Shown one piece after another: positions 33,911 through 42,544 of a DNA stretch of 64,000 nt (its first letter is position 1; each line of letters begins with the position of its first letter). Below the pieces are notes generated by a model. The model was not told the origin of the DNA, did not search any database, and was given only the letters and a program-made list of their open reading frames with translations. Both the position numbers and the translations under genes were made by a program. The stretch is from Aureimonas glaciei (GTDB lineage: Bacteria; Pseudomonadota; Alphaproteobacteria; Rhizobiales; Rhizobiaceae). The stretch lies in the NCBI RefSeq assembly GCF_014643375.1, contig NZ_BMJJ01000005.1, positions 124,001 to 188,000 of the forward strand. The letters run 5' to 3'.

Positions 33911-35230
33911 TTAATGCCCGAAGGGCGAGACCAGTCCGGAAGCAGGCCCCTCGTCCGCCCGGCCGACCCGCGCGGCGCGGGCGCGCAGAACCGTTGCGGC
34001 GATCGGGGACAGCTTGATGCCGGCGGCGTCGCCCGGTCGCCGCCCGAACAGGCCGGCATCGAATTCGGCGAGGGCCGCGGCGACCGCGGGGTCGGCCAGC
34101 CAGTCGCGCCCTGCACGCCGGTCCTCGCGCGCCAGTTCGTAGATCGCGCCGCGAAGCCCCGCGGCGTTCCCGCGCCAGGCGGCGGTGCGGACGGCCAGGG
34201 TGCGCCGAAACCCGTTCCATGCCGGGGCGAGCCGCGCCATCACGGGCTCGCGGTCGCGCCGCCCGGGCACCAGCAGCACGGCGACGCCGGCGAAGAAGGC
34301 GAGCGCGCCGGCGATGAGACCGGCCAGCGCCGGCGAAGGGCCCGTCGCCGGCGGGCCATCGGCCAGCGGCGTGCCGGGAATGACCATGCCCTGGCCGACA
34401 TTGGCGCCCGGCACGATCGCCTGGCGCATGGCCCGCGATGCCGTATCGAACCAGGGCAGCAGCACTTCGCGCAGGATCACCGGATCGCCGGTATGGGGCC
34501 GGATGTCGTAGGTATAGGCGGCATGGGCGACGGGCAGCCCGTCGACGATCTCGGTCCGCCGTTCGACCGGCCCCGGAAACACCACGAGCCCCGGCGACTG
34601 CGTGTCGATCATCGGCGGCAGCTGTTCGGCGAGCGTGCCGACGGCGGTGACGTCGACCCGCCGCCGCGTCGTCTCGCCGGCCTTCAGCGTCGTCGGATCG
34701 ATCGTCCAGCTGTCCTTTATCTCGACCGATTGCGCCGGCAGCCACCAGACGTCCTCGTCCTCGGGCCCGTCGGTCTTTCCCGTCCACTTCGCGATCGTCA
34801 GCTGGACCGGCTTTGACACGGCATCGACCTTCCAGCGCACGCCCTCGGCATCGATCAGGGTGACGTGGTGGGTGAAGGGCGGGATGGTGTAGGTCTTGGC
34901 TTCGGGCGCGAAGACGGCGATGCGCCGGGTGACGCCGAACCAGTTGGCGGTGCCGATCTTCGTCGGCGCCCAGGTGTCGCGGCCGAGCTGCACCCAGCCG
35001 AGCTTGTCGAGCTTCGGCTGCTCCATCGCCTCCGTCGTCGCCCGCGTCTTGAAGTAGAAGCGGACCACCATGGTGATCATCTCCTGCGCATAGGCGCCGC
35101 CCTCCGGCATTTCGAAGCTGACCTCGCCGAAAGCCTCCGGCGGCTTGTCGGCGGCGCGCGCACCGGATGCGATGGCGGCAACACCCGCCGCCAGAGCCAT
35201 ACCGAACAGGATGCGGCGAACCATTCCCAT
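33911..35230 (-). CDS. BatD-like protein (last gene of the MoxR/VWA operon)
   Basis: A 439-residue exported protein with a signal peptide (residues 1-25, ILFGMALAAGVAAIASGARAAD) and a membrane segment near 305-325 (LAGLIAGALAFFAGVAVLLV). The N-terminal half is beta-rich, as in BatD proteins. The start is ATG 35230; GTG 35239, which overlaps the TPR gene stop, is an alternative. It ends the seven-gene operon that starts with moxR. The family takes part in envelope stress tolerance in some bacteria, mechanism unclear. Confidence 0.8.
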   Translation of the reverse strand: MGMVRRILFGMALAAGVAAIASGARAADKPPEAFGEVSFEMPEGGAYAQEMITMVVRFYFKTRATTEAMEQPKLDKLGWVQLGRDTWAPTKIGTANWFGVTRRIAVFAPEAKTYTIPPFTHHVTLIDAEGVRWKVDAVSKPVQLTIAKWTGKTDGPEDEDVWWLPAQSVEIKDSWTIDPTTLKAGETTRRRVDVTAVGTLAEQLPPMIDTQSPGLVVFPGPVERRTEIVDGLPVAHAAYTYDIRPHTGDPVILREVLLPWFDTASRAMRQAIVPGANVGQGMVIPGTPLADGPPATGPSPALAGLIAGALAFFAGVAVLLVPGRRDREPVMARLAPAWNGFRRTLAVRTAAWRGNAAGLRGAIYELAREDRRAGRDWLADPAVAAALAEFDAGLFGRRPGDAAGIKLSPIAATVLRARAARVGRADEGPASGLVSPFGH

Positions 35231-35235
35231 CGCGC

Positions 35236-36084
35236 TCACCAGGTATCCGCCAGCGGGTCGAGAGCGAGGCCCTCGCGCTTGCGCCGCTCCATCTCGGCGA
35301 CAAGCTGCAGCTTCAGGAAGGCGCCGGGATCGTCGGTCAGCGTCTTCAGCCATTGCTTCGTCGCCGGCACCGACCGCTCCGTGGCGCGCTTCTGCACGTT
35401 GCGCTGCATCTCGGCCATGGTGATGACAGCCGCGCTCGCCTGCCCGCCGGAGCGGCCGGCGCCGCCGGCGTCGCCGGCCGAGCCGCGGGCGTCGCCGACG
35501 CCCGAACCGTCGCCCTCTCGCGACTTGCCGAGCCGCGCGACGCGGCTGCCGCCCGGCGCCTTGGCCTGCGAATCCGATTCCTTGTCGCCGGCCCGTCCCG
35601 CGCCCGAGGTCGCCGTCTCCGAGCCGCTGTCGTTCGGATCGCCGCTCGACCGGTCCTTTTCGCCGAAGGCAGCGGCATTCGTCTTGGCGTGCCCGCCACC
35701 CTGCAGCTCGAGCGAGGTCAGAGCGAGCAGGAGCTGGCGGTTGGCCCCGGCATCGGCGACGAGGGTGCGCGTTACATGGTGCGAGCCGAGCGTCCGGTCA
35801 TAGGATTCCAGCGCCGCGCCGACGTCGCCAACCCGCGCCAGCGCCTCGCCGCGGTTGTAGGTCGAGATCGGGTCCTGCTGGTCCTTCAGCACTTCCGCTG
35901 CGCGGGCGTAATCGCCAGCCTGCAGGAAGGCGTAGCCGGCGAAGGCGGGCACGTGGCTGAGATGCGCCGCGACAGCTGGCATTCCCGCCGCGAGGAAAAG
36001 CCGCGCGACGCTCTCGCGCCCCTCCCCCGCAAAGGCGAAGACAGCCGAGGACAGAGCGATCGCCAGCACGAGAAGCATGCGCAT
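35236..36084 (-). CDS. TPR protein of the Bat operon (BatC/BatE-like)
   Basis: A 282-residue exported protein: a signal peptide (MLLVLAIALSSAVFAFAGEG), two TPR-like helical repeats (AGYAFLQAGDYARAAEVLKDQ and STYNRGEALARVGDVGAALESYDRTL, about residues 48-97), then a long Gly/Ser/Asp/Arg-rich disordered section (about 130-215) and a C-terminal helix. This matches BatC/BatE-type adaptors. The start ATG overlaps the stop of the upstream VWA gene (TGATG). Its stop overlaps a possible GTG start of the BatD gene. Confidence 0.82.
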   Translation of the reverse strand: MRMLLVLAIALSSAVFAFAGEGRESVARLFLAAGMPAVAAHLSHVPAFAGYAFLQAGDYARAAEVLKDQQDPISTYNRGEALARVGDVGAALESYDRTLGSHHVTRTLVADAGANRQLLLALTSLELQGGGHAKTNAAAFGEKDRSSGDPNDSGSETATSGAGRAGDKESDSQAKAPGGSRVARLGKSREGDGSGVGDARGSAGDAGGAGRSGGQASAAVITMAEMQRNVQKRATERSVPATKQWLKTLTDDPGAFLKLQLVAEMERRKREGLALDPLADTW

Positions 36085-36998
36085 CAGACGGCCCTCCGGA
36101 ACAGCATCAGCGCCGGAAACAGCGCCAGCACGAGCAGCAGCGGCCCGAGATCGAGCCAGGCCAGCGCCTGAAAATCGCTCTCGCCGATGCGCCGCGCCGC
36201 ATTGTCGGCCAGCGCCGCGGCGACCGCGTCAGGCGTGGCGGCATCGCCCGAGACGCCGCCGGTCAGCGCCGCGAGCGCGGCGAGTTCCCCCGGATTGCCG
36301 TCGCGGCCGACGGCCGAGGGCGCGGCGAGCGTATCGATCCGGAAGCCGGCATCGCGGATGCGCAGCGCAGAGGCGCGCGTTTCCTCGCCGAAATGGCCGC
36401 CGTCGGAGACGAGCAGGATATCGCCGGCGACGATGCCCGATCCCGTCAAGAGGTCGAGCGCGAGATCCAGCGCCAGCGCCGGACGGGAGCCGGCGACGGG
36501 CACGGTCTTGGCGTCGAGGCCAAAAATGGTGCGCGACAGCGCGGCGTGGTCGGACGTGAAGGGGCTGCCGAGGAAGGCCTCGCCGGCATAGACGACGAGC
36601 GCCGCCTGCCGCGTGCCGGAGCTGGCGAGCGCCGTCTGCGCGGCGCTGCGCACCGTCTCGAAGCCGGGCGCCTCGGTCACCGATTTCGACAGGTCGAAGA
36701 CGACGACCGTGCCGTCGAGATTGCGAAAGCTGTCGGTCGCCGGCCGTTCGACGGCGGGGCCGATCAGCGCCAGCGCGATCAGTGCGCCGATCATCGCCAA
36801 GGTCAGGCTGCGCTTGCCCCGGCCGGCGACCACCGCCCCGCGCGCGGCGATGGCATCGAACATGGCGGGGTCGATCACTTTCGTCCAGCCGCCCAGCGCC
36901 GCGACGCGCCGGGCCGCGAGCCCCGCCAGAACCAGGACCACCGGCAAGGCGAGGAACCAGAACGGCCGGAGCAGGCCGAATTCGCCGAGCGCGATCAT
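36084..36998 (-). CDS. VWA-domain membrane protein (BatB-like)
   Basis: A 304-residue protein with a VWA domain between membrane helices. N-terminal helices are about 10-30 and 65-83; the domain (about 92-270) has a MIDAS-like motif VVVFDLSKSV (D-x-S-x-S form) and ILLVSDGGHFGEETR. The C-terminal helix is DLGPLLLVLALFPALMLF. It overlaps the upstream VWA gene (ATGA) and the downstream TPR gene (TGATG), so it is strictly coupled. VWA proteins of this type are thought to be assembled or metallated with MoxR help. Confidence 0.88.
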   Translation of the reverse strand: MIALGEFGLLRPFWFLALPVVLVLAGLAARRVAALGGWTKVIDPAMFDAIAARGAVVAGRGKRSLTLAMIGALIALALIGPAVERPATDSFRNLDGTVVVFDLSKSVTEAPGFETVRSAAQTALASSGTRQAALVVYAGEAFLGSPFTSDHAALSRTIFGLDAKTVPVAGSRPALALDLALDLLTGSGIVAGDILLVSDGGHFGEETRASALRIRDAGFRIDTLAAPSAVGRDGNPGELAALAALTGGVSGDAATPDAVAAALADNAARRIGESDFQALAWLDLGPLLLVLALFPALMLFRRAV

Positions 36999-37972
36999 CG
37001 CCGCCCCCTTCGTCCGAGCATCATCAGGCCGGCGACGGCGAGCGCCAGCGCGCCGGGAAAGGGCCAGAGGCTGGCATGGACGATCGTCGCCGGCGCCTCG
37101 CTCGGGCTCGTCTCCAGCGCGTCGATCGAGGCCATGACCTCCTTCAGCTGTTCGGTCGTGCGCACCCGGTAGGCCGTGCCGCCCGCTTGCGACGCGATTC
37201 CCGAGAGCGTCGCGACGTCGACGCCCTCGTCGCCGCGCTCGCCCTCGCCGAGATCGAGCGGCCCCATGGCGATGGTGTCGACGCGGATGCCGAGCGACTT
37301 CGCCAGTTCAGCCGCCGAGCCCGGCTGCACCGTGCCGGCGTTCTGCGCGCCGTCGGAGAGAAGGATCACCACCTTCGCCTGGGCGGTGCTGTCCGACAGC
37401 TTCTTCAGGGCGAGACCCAGTCCCTCGCCGATGGCGGTGGAGCGGCCGGCGAGGCCGACATCGATGCCGTCGACGGTCTTGGCCACGGCCGCCACGTCGA
37501 AGCTGAGCGGCGCCGCGACATAGGCGCGTTCGCCAAAAATGACGAGGCCGACGCGGTCGCCGGCGCGGCCGAGGACGAAGGCGCGCGCCATGTCCTTCAA
37601 CACGTCCATGCGCCGCTTCTTGTCGCCGCCGACCTCGAAGTCAGGCCGTTCCATCGAGCCGGAGACGTCGAGCGAGAGGACGATGTCGCGGCCGGAAGCG
37701 GGCGCCGCCGGCGCCGTCGTCACAGTGCGCGGGCCGGCGATGGCGACGACCAGCAGCAGCCAGAGCAGCCAGGACAGGAAGAGCCGGCGCTTCTGCGAGG
37801 ACAGGACGGCCTGCCCATCGGCGAAATCGGCGACCAGCGTCGACGGCACGCGCAGCGCGCCACCGGCCTCGCCGGACGGCGACAGAAAGCGCATGGCGAG
37901 GAACGGCAGCGGCAGCAGCAGGAAGGCCAGCGGCCAGGCGAAGTCGAGGGCGGTCGGCGCGGCCATCGTCAC
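36995..37972 (-). CDS. VWA-domain membrane protein (BatA-like)
   Basis: A 325-residue protein with membrane segments near 11-30 and 64-80 and at the C terminus (about 300-318), and a VWA domain (about 95-285) with canonical MIDAS residues DVSGSM, a Thr in GRSTAIGEGLGLALKKL, and LLSDGAQNAG. The start is GTG 37972, overlapping the DUF4381 stop (GTGA), with ATG 37966 as an alternative. It is the canonical partner of the second, less canonical VWA protein downstream. Confidence 0.9.
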   Translation of the reverse strand: MTMAAPTALDFAWPLAFLLLPLPFLAMRFLSPSGEAGGALRVPSTLVADFADGQAVLSSQKRRLFLSWLLWLLLVVAIAGPRTVTTAPAAPASGRDIVLSLDVSGSMERPDFEVGGDKKRRMDVLKDMARAFVLGRAGDRVGLVIFGERAYVAAPLSFDVAAVAKTVDGIDVGLAGRSTAIGEGLGLALKKLSDSTAQAKVVILLSDGAQNAGTVQPGSAAELAKSLGIRVDTIAMGPLDLGEGERGDEGVDVATLSGIASQAGGTAYRVRTTEQLKEVMASIDALETSPSEAPATIVHASLWPFPGALALAVAGLMMLGRRGRR

Positions 37973-38427
37973 GCCCTGATGCCGCGGAACAGGGTTTCCA
38001 GCCCGGCACCGATCTCGTCGGCGTCCGTTGCGTTGCCCGGCGCATACAGCGCTGTGGTCAAGCGGCGCCCCGGTCCCGCGGTGAAGAAATCGGTTTCGAA
38101 CTGGCGGTCGCAGGCCGCGGCGAAGTCGGGCCCGGCGAGAGCTGCGGCGTCGCCGTCCCGCGCGACCACCACCTTGCGCAGGAGCCGCGCTTCGGCGATC
38201 ACCGCCGCCTCCGGCGGCAGCGCCCGCGCCGCGGCGAGCTCGGCGAGAACATTCGTGCGCATCCGCCGCCGGCCCTTGATCCGCACCGGCCAGAGCAGCG
38301 CCACGACCAGGGCCAGGAGGAGGCCGAGTGCGATCGGCAGCGCGAGGTCGCCGAGCGTCAGGCCGCTGGCGGCCGGGGGGAGATGCGGCGGGCGCAAAGC
38401 CTCCAGGATCTTATCGACGTCTTGCAT
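37969..38427 (-). CDS. DUF4381 membrane protein
   Basis: A 152-residue protein of the DUF4381 family with one membrane helix (about 27-47, LALPIALGLLLALVVALLWP), a cytoplasmic basic segment and a C-terminal helical domain. Start ATG 38427; a TTG one codon upstream exists. It lies between the DUF58 gene (17-base overlap) and the BatA-like gene (four-base overlap). The family occurs almost only in MoxR/VWA operons, so its role is tied to this complex. Confidence 0.85.
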   Translation of the reverse strand: MQDVDKILEALRPPHLPPAASGLTLGDLALPIALGLLLALVVALLWPVRIKGRRRMRTNVLAELAAARALPPEAAVIAEARLLRKVVVARDGDAAALAGPDFAAACDRQFETDFFTAGPGRRLTTALYAPGNATDADEIGAGLETLFRGIRA

Positions 38428-39376
38428 CAAAGCCCTCGATCAGGCCGGCAAGATCCAGCGGTGGCAGCGAGGCGTCGAGAAGCAGCGTGCGGGCACCGAG
38501 GAGTTCGAGCCTTCGCAGCCGCCGATCGACGTCGCGCGTGGCGGGTCTGCCGGAGACCTCGCCGGTCTCGCGGCGACCGCCCGCGGAGAGGTAGGGATAA
38601 CTCCCCGGTGGCGTCTCGATCTCGAAGGGGTCGGCCACGAGCAGCACGTCGATGGCGGCCTTGTGCGCGATGTCGCGCATCACGGCATCGAACTCGGCGC
38701 CGGGATGATCGAGCGCGGTCGCGACGAGCAGCGTGCCGTCATGCGGCAGCGCGCGCGCGGCGGATTCGAGGATGGTGGCGAGCGGCGGATCCTCGACGAT
38801 GCCGGTCGCGGCAAGGGCCGCGGCATGCGCGGCGGCCAGCCGCCCGGCGACGGCCTTCATCGCGCGGTCGCCCGCACCGGGGCGATGGAAGAAGGTCTCG
38901 CGCCCCGTTCCGGCGAAGACGCCGACGCGCCCGCCCTGCCCGGCGACGCGCCAGCCGGCGAGCGTCAGCGCCTCGGCCGCGGCGACCGAGCGGAAGGCGC
39001 GTTTCGTGCCGAACAGCATCGACGGTCGGAAATCGGCGACGAGCAGCACCGAGCGCTCGCGCTCGTCGCGGAAGGTGCGCACATGCAGTCGCCCCGTTCG
39101 CGCCGTGGTGTTGCGGTCGATGTGGCGGACGTCGTCGCCATACAGGAAGGGGCGGATGTCGTCGGTTTCGAGCCCGCGGCCGCGGCGGCGCGTAACGATG
39201 CCGCCGGGCAGCATCATGGTGCGCGCACCGGAGCCGGCTTCGCCCGCTTCGATCAGATGGCGCATCCACAGGAGATGCTCGGTCCGAAGGCTCGTGCCGG
39301 ATCCGCCGGGTCCCATTGCTTTCGGGCCCGCGCCGCTCGCGCTGTCCACGGCGCGGCCCTCAGAGCGGCCTGACAT
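38411..39376 (-). CDS. DUF58 protein (VWA-like, MoxR partner)
   Basis: A 321-residue cytoplasmic protein of the DUF58 family. The conserved block is GLETDDIRPFLYGDDVRHIDRNTTARTGRLHVRTFRDERERSV (about residues 68-110), followed by a degenerate VWA fold with VLLVADFRPSMLFG where the MIDAS motif would be. The ATG at 39376 overlaps the moxR stop by 17 bases. It is the usual second gene of MoxR operons; direct contact with MoxR is likely from family knowledge. Confidence 0.88.
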   Translation of the reverse strand: MSGRSEGRAVDSASGAGPKAMGPGGSGTSLRTEHLLWMRHLIEAGEAGSGARTMMLPGGIVTRRRGRGLETDDIRPFLYGDDVRHIDRNTTARTGRLHVRTFRDERERSVLLVADFRPSMLFGTKRAFRSVAAAEALTLAGWRVAGQGGRVGVFAGTGRETFFHRPGAGDRAMKAVAGRLAAAHAAALAATGIVEDPPLATILESAARALPHDGTLLVATALDHPGAEFDAVMRDIAHKAAIDVLLVADPFEIETPPGSYPYLSAGGRRETGEVSGRPATRDVDRRLRRLELLGARTLLLDASLPPLDLAGLIEGFDARRR

Positions 39377-40358
39377 GGTCGAGCAGCATGGCGATCACCC
39401 CGCGAGGCGTCGCGCCGTCGGCGCTGGCGCGCCAGGTGAGGAGCGTGCGGTGCGCCAGGATGTCGGGCGCGAGCTCCGACACGTCCTCGGGAATGGCGAA
39501 GTCGCGGCCATAGAGATAGGCCCGCGCCTTGGCGGCGGCCGCCAGCGCCAGGGTGCCGCGCGGCGAGGCCGGGTGCTCGATCGCCTTGCCGATGTCGGAA
39601 TCCTTCGCCGCCGTGCGCGGCGCGGTGACGAGCCGGACGATGAAATCCTTGATCGCCGGCGACAGATGCACCGCCATCGCCGCCTCGCGCGCGGCGCGCA
39701 CTTCGGCGAGCGTCAGCTTCATCGCCATGGCGCCGGAATGCATGACCGTTTCGGCCTCGACGAGATCCAGAATGCGCCGTTCGGCGCTCGCATCCGGCAG
39801 GCCGACCACGACATGCATGAGGAACCGGTCGAGCTGCGCCTCGGGCAGCGGGAACGTGCCTTCCTGATCGATGGGATTTTGCGTGGCGACGACCATGAAC
39901 GGGTCGGGCAGCTTGTGCGTCTCGCCGCCCGCCGTCACCTGGCCCTCGGCCATGGCTTCCAGCAGCGCCGACTGCACCTTCGGCGGGGCGCGGTTGATCT
40001 CGTCGACGAGGACGAGCGAGGCGAAGACGGGGCCGGGCGCGAACTCGAAGCCGCCGCGGTCGGGCTGCCAGATCGGTGTGCCCGTGATGTCGGCCGGCAT
40101 CAGGTCGGGCGTGCACTGGATGCGGTGAAACGTGCTCTCGAGGCCTTCGGCCAGCCGCTTGACGGCACGCGTCTTGGCCAGGCCCGGCATGCCCTCGACG
40201 AGGAGATGGCCGCCCGAGAGCAGTCCGATGAGCAGGCGCTCGACGAGAGCCTCGCAACCGATCAGGCCGTCCTGTAGGCCGGTCTTCAGCGCTGCGATGC
40301 GATCGCGGGTCATATCCGCGCTGCCCTCGGGCCGCGCGACCAAAGTCTGCGAATTCAA
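39360..40358 (-). CDS. MoxR-family AAA+ ATPase
   Basis: A 332-residue AAA+ ATPase that acts as a chaperone for VWA-containing proteins. The MoxR Walker A variant is EGMPGLAKT, Walker B is LVLVDEINRAPPKVQ, sensor 1 is VVATQNPIDQEGTFPLPEAQLDRF, and the C-terminal lid has ASPRGTLALAAAAKARAYLYGR. I place the start at TTG 40358 because GGAGG lies eight bases upstream; ATG 40313 is an alternative that loses 15 residues without losing a motif. It heads the seven-gene operon. Confidence 0.9.
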   Translation of the reverse strand: MNSQTLVARPEGSADMTRDRIAALKTGLQDGLIGCEALVERLLIGLLSGGHLLVEGMPGLAKTRAVKRLAEGLESTFHRIQCTPDLMPADITGTPIWQPDRGGFEFAPGPVFASLVLVDEINRAPPKVQSALLEAMAEGQVTAGGETHKLPDPFMVVATQNPIDQEGTFPLPEAQLDRFLMHVVVGLPDASAERRILDLVEAETVMHSGAMAMKLTLAEVRAAREAAMAVHLSPAIKDFIVRLVTAPRTAAKDSDIGKAIEHPASPRGTLALAAAAKARAYLYGRDFAIPEDVSELAPDILAHRTLLTWRASADGATPRGVIAMLLDHVRPL

Positions 40359-40566
40359 ATGCCTCGCCTCCGTCCGGGTGCCCAATCCGGACCTCTGGCT
40401 TACGAAGTCGGTTGCGGATCGTCAACAGAGAGCGGCAGGTCTCGCGCGATCGTCATGCCACCCTTTCGTCGCCGAGCCGCGCGCGCCCCCGCAGAACCGC
40501 GGCCTGTCATGACACCGACAACGAGCCTCGCTAAGACCCGCGGCATCACGAGAATCGGAGATCCCC

Positions 40567-41463
40567 ATGGGACAGACGGCGTTCAGCAATCCCGGTCACT
40601 TCTACCGGGGCAACATCCACACCCATTCGACCCGGTCGGACGGCGTGCGCTCGCCGGAGGAGGTCTGCCGCACCTATCGCGAGGCCGGCTACGATTTTCT
40701 CTGCCTGTCCGACCATTTCATGGAGCGCTTCGGCTTTCCGATCGTCGACACCACGCCCTATCGCACCGCGGGTTTTACGACGATCTTCGGCGCGGAGATC
40801 CATGCGCTTCAGAACAGCCACGGCGAACTCTGGCACCTTCTGGCCTGCGGCCTGCCGCTTGATTTCGCTAAGCTCGGCGACGGCGAAGATGCCGTGTCTC
40901 TCGCCCGGCGCGCGGTCGCGGCCGGCGCCTTTCTCGGCATCGCGCATCCACAATGGTCGCAGCTGACGATCGAGGACGGGCGGCAGATGGCGGGCATCGC
41001 GCATGCGGTGGAGGTCTACAACACCGGCTGCCATCTCGAATGCGACCGCCCCGACGGCACCGCCCTTCTCGACGCGCTGCTGTCGGAAGGCCACCGCCTG
41101 ACCGGCTACGCCGCCGACGACGCGCATTTCAAGAGCCGCGACTACCTTGGCGGCTGGATGATGGTGAAGGCCGAGGCGAACGAGCCGGAAGCCCTTCTCG
41201 CCGCGATGAAGGCCGGCGCCTATTATTCCTCGCGCGGCCCGGTGATCGAAAGCATCGAGGTCGCCGGCAAGATGATCAGCGTCGACTGCGCCCCCGCCGC
41301 GGGCATCGCCCTCGTCGGCCGCGGCAGCCGTGCCGAATATGTCGGCGGCGAGGCCCTTACCCATGCCGATCTGCCAATCGAGCGCTTTGCCGGCGACTGG
41401 TGCCGGGTCGTGGTGATGGACGAGGCCGGCCAGCAGGCCTGGTCGAACCCGATCTGGTTGTAG
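40567..41463 (+). CDS. PHP-domain metal-dependent phosphoesterase
   Basis: A 298-residue PHP-superfamily hydrolase. The metal-binding residues are seen in NIHTHSTRSDG (H18, H20), CLSDHF, FGAEIHA, FLGIAHPQW and YAADDAHF. It is cytoplasmic and likely acts on a small phosphate ester or cyclic phosphate. It lies beside, and convergent with, phnF. The C-P lyase operon has no phnP, and a PHP-family enzyme (PhnPP) is known to replace PhnP in another bacterium, so a role in hydrolysing 5-phosphoribosyl 1,2-cyclic phosphate is a reasonable hypothesis but unproven. Start ATG is at the normal family position. Confidence 0.85.
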   Translation: MGQTAFSNPGHFYRGNIHTHSTRSDGVRSPEEVCRTYREAGYDFLCLSDHFMERFGFPIVDTTPYRTAGFTTIFGAEIHALQNSHGELWHLLACGLPLDFAKLGDGEDAVSLARRAVAAGAFLGIAHPQWSQLTIEDGRQMAGIAHAVEVYNTGCHLECDRPDGTALLDALLSEGHRLTGYAADDAHFKSRDYLGGWMMVKAEANEPEALLAAMKAGAYYSSRGPVIESIEVAGKMISVDCAPAAGIALVGRGSRAEYVGGEALTHADLPIERFAGDWCRVVVMDEAGQQAWSNPIWL

Positions 41464-41501
41464 GCCAATTTCAAGAGGATAAGGCGGCGAAGCTTCTTTC
41501 T

Positions 41502-41650
41502 TCGCCCTCCGGGGAGAAGTGGCCGGCAGGCCGAAGAGGGGCGGCGCAGCCGAACGAAGCCTTCTGATATTGTACCGCGGCGTTGCCGCGGCCCCTCTCC
41601 CACCTCGCTTCGCTCGGCACCCTCTCTCCGTTGGGGCGAGGAAAGGCGCC
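41502..41650. repeat. Pair of REP-like palindromic elements in inverted orientation
   Basis: Element A (about 41502-41555) has CCTCCGGGGAG followed by GTGGCCGGCAGGCCGAAGAGGGG. Element B (about 41575-41650) reads on the minus strand as a related series (GGAGAGAGGGTGCCGAGCG ... GAGAGGGG). They face each other in the gap between the convergent PHP and phnF genes and could also stop transcription. The type resembles known rhizobial intergenic palindromes. Confidence 0.5.
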
Positions 41651-41686
41651 GAACTTGTCATCGCCGGCGAAACGGACAATGCGGCC

Positions 41687-42409
41687 TCACGTCCGAAACA
41701 CCATCTCGATCCGGTCGGCCAAAAAGCGCGAATGCGAGAACTGGATCGGCCGCTCCTCGGCGTCGAGATTGACCGAATGGGTGACGAGCACCACGGCGTC
41801 GGCGGGACAGGCGAGATGCTCGGCGTCGGCGGGGCTGACCCGGGCAGCGGAGACGCGGGTTTCCATCCGGCGGTAGTCGTCGACGCCCTCGGCGGCGAGC
41901 GCCCTCGTGATCGAGCCGGTCTCGGCATAGGCGGCGACGATCCCGGGGAAGCGCTCGGCCGGAAACCAGGACGTCGCCATCGACATCGGCAAGCCGTCCG
42001 CGACATTCATCGACTCCAGCCGGTGTAGCGGCGCGCCGAGCCTGAGGCCAAGGGCGGCGGCGATGGGCGCCGTCGCCGGCTCGCGCCCCGAGGCGATCAG
42101 CCGGCCGGCCGGCTGGCGCGACTGGGCGGTGATGTTTTCCGAAAACCGCGTTCGGGCACCGACGGGATAGGCGATCCGGGCCGGCCGGCGCTCGACGAAG
42201 GTGCCGCGCCCCCGCTCGGCCCGCAGGATGCCCTCGGCCTGGAGCACCGCGATCGCCCGTCGCACCGTATGGCGGTTGACCTGAAAACGTTCGGCCAGCG
42301 CCGCCTCGACCGGCAGTTGCTCCATCGCGCCGCGGCTGTCGTCGATCATGGCGCGGATGGCATCGGCGACCTTGCGCCAGCGGGCAATGCCCTCGTCGCC
42401 TGCGATCAT
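41687..42409 (-). CDS. phnF: GntR/HutC-family regulator of the phosphonate operon, PhnF
   Basis: A 240-residue repressor with an N-terminal GntR winged helix (about 8-75, VADAIRAMIDDSRGAMEQLPVEAALAERFQVNRHTVRRAIAVLQAEGI) and a UTRA effector domain (about 95-238, with AERFPGIVAAYAETGSITRALAAEGV and the C-terminal PIQFSHSRFLADRIEMVF). It is divergent from phnG, with two palindromes and a PhoB box between them. PhnF represses phn genes in several alphaproteobacteria and mycobacteria; the ligand is unclear. Confidence 0.92.
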   Translation of the reverse strand: MIAGDEGIARWRKVADAIRAMIDDSRGAMEQLPVEAALAERFQVNRHTVRRAIAVLQAEGILRAERGRGTFVERRPARIAYPVGARTRFSENITAQSRQPAGRLIASGREPATAPIAAALGLRLGAPLHRLESMNVADGLPMSMATSWFPAERFPGIVAAYAETGSITRALAAEGVDDYRRMETRVSAARVSPADAEHLACPADAVVLVTHSVNLDAEERPIQFSHSRFLADRIEMVFRT

Positions 42410-42461
42410 CTCTGACTCTCCCTCGGTGCTGCACAGGCCCCATTCGCGAAAAGACGGCGAG

Positions 42462-42479
42462 TGTCATTGTCCTGTCACG
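42462..42479. promoter_or_regulatory. Pho box upstream of phnG
   Basis: GTGTCAT-TGTC-CTGTCAC fits the PhoB consensus of two 7-base CTGTCAT half-sites spaced by four bases. It lies between phnF and phnG, 66 bases before phnG. Confidence 0.75.
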
Positions 42480-42507
42480 GCTTTCCCGGTAGATAACAGA
42501 AGTCAGA

Positions 42508-42531
42508 TATAGATGTCTATACAAATAGACA
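42508..42531. promoter_or_regulatory. PhnF operator: two overlapping palindromes
   Basis: TGTCTAT-ACAA-ATAGACA (42514-42531) is a perfect 7-base inverted repeat; TATAGA-TG-TCTATA (42508-42521) overlaps it. Both are GntR/HutC-like and sit just upstream of phnG. Confidence 0.7.
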
Positions 42532-42544
42532 AATTGGAGTCCCC

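Noticed and set aside
36782-39373. 863-residue open frame on the plus strand
   Set aside because: It is antisense to the intact MoxR/VWA operon and the translation is Arg/Gly/Asp-rich without domains. It is a GC-rich shadow.
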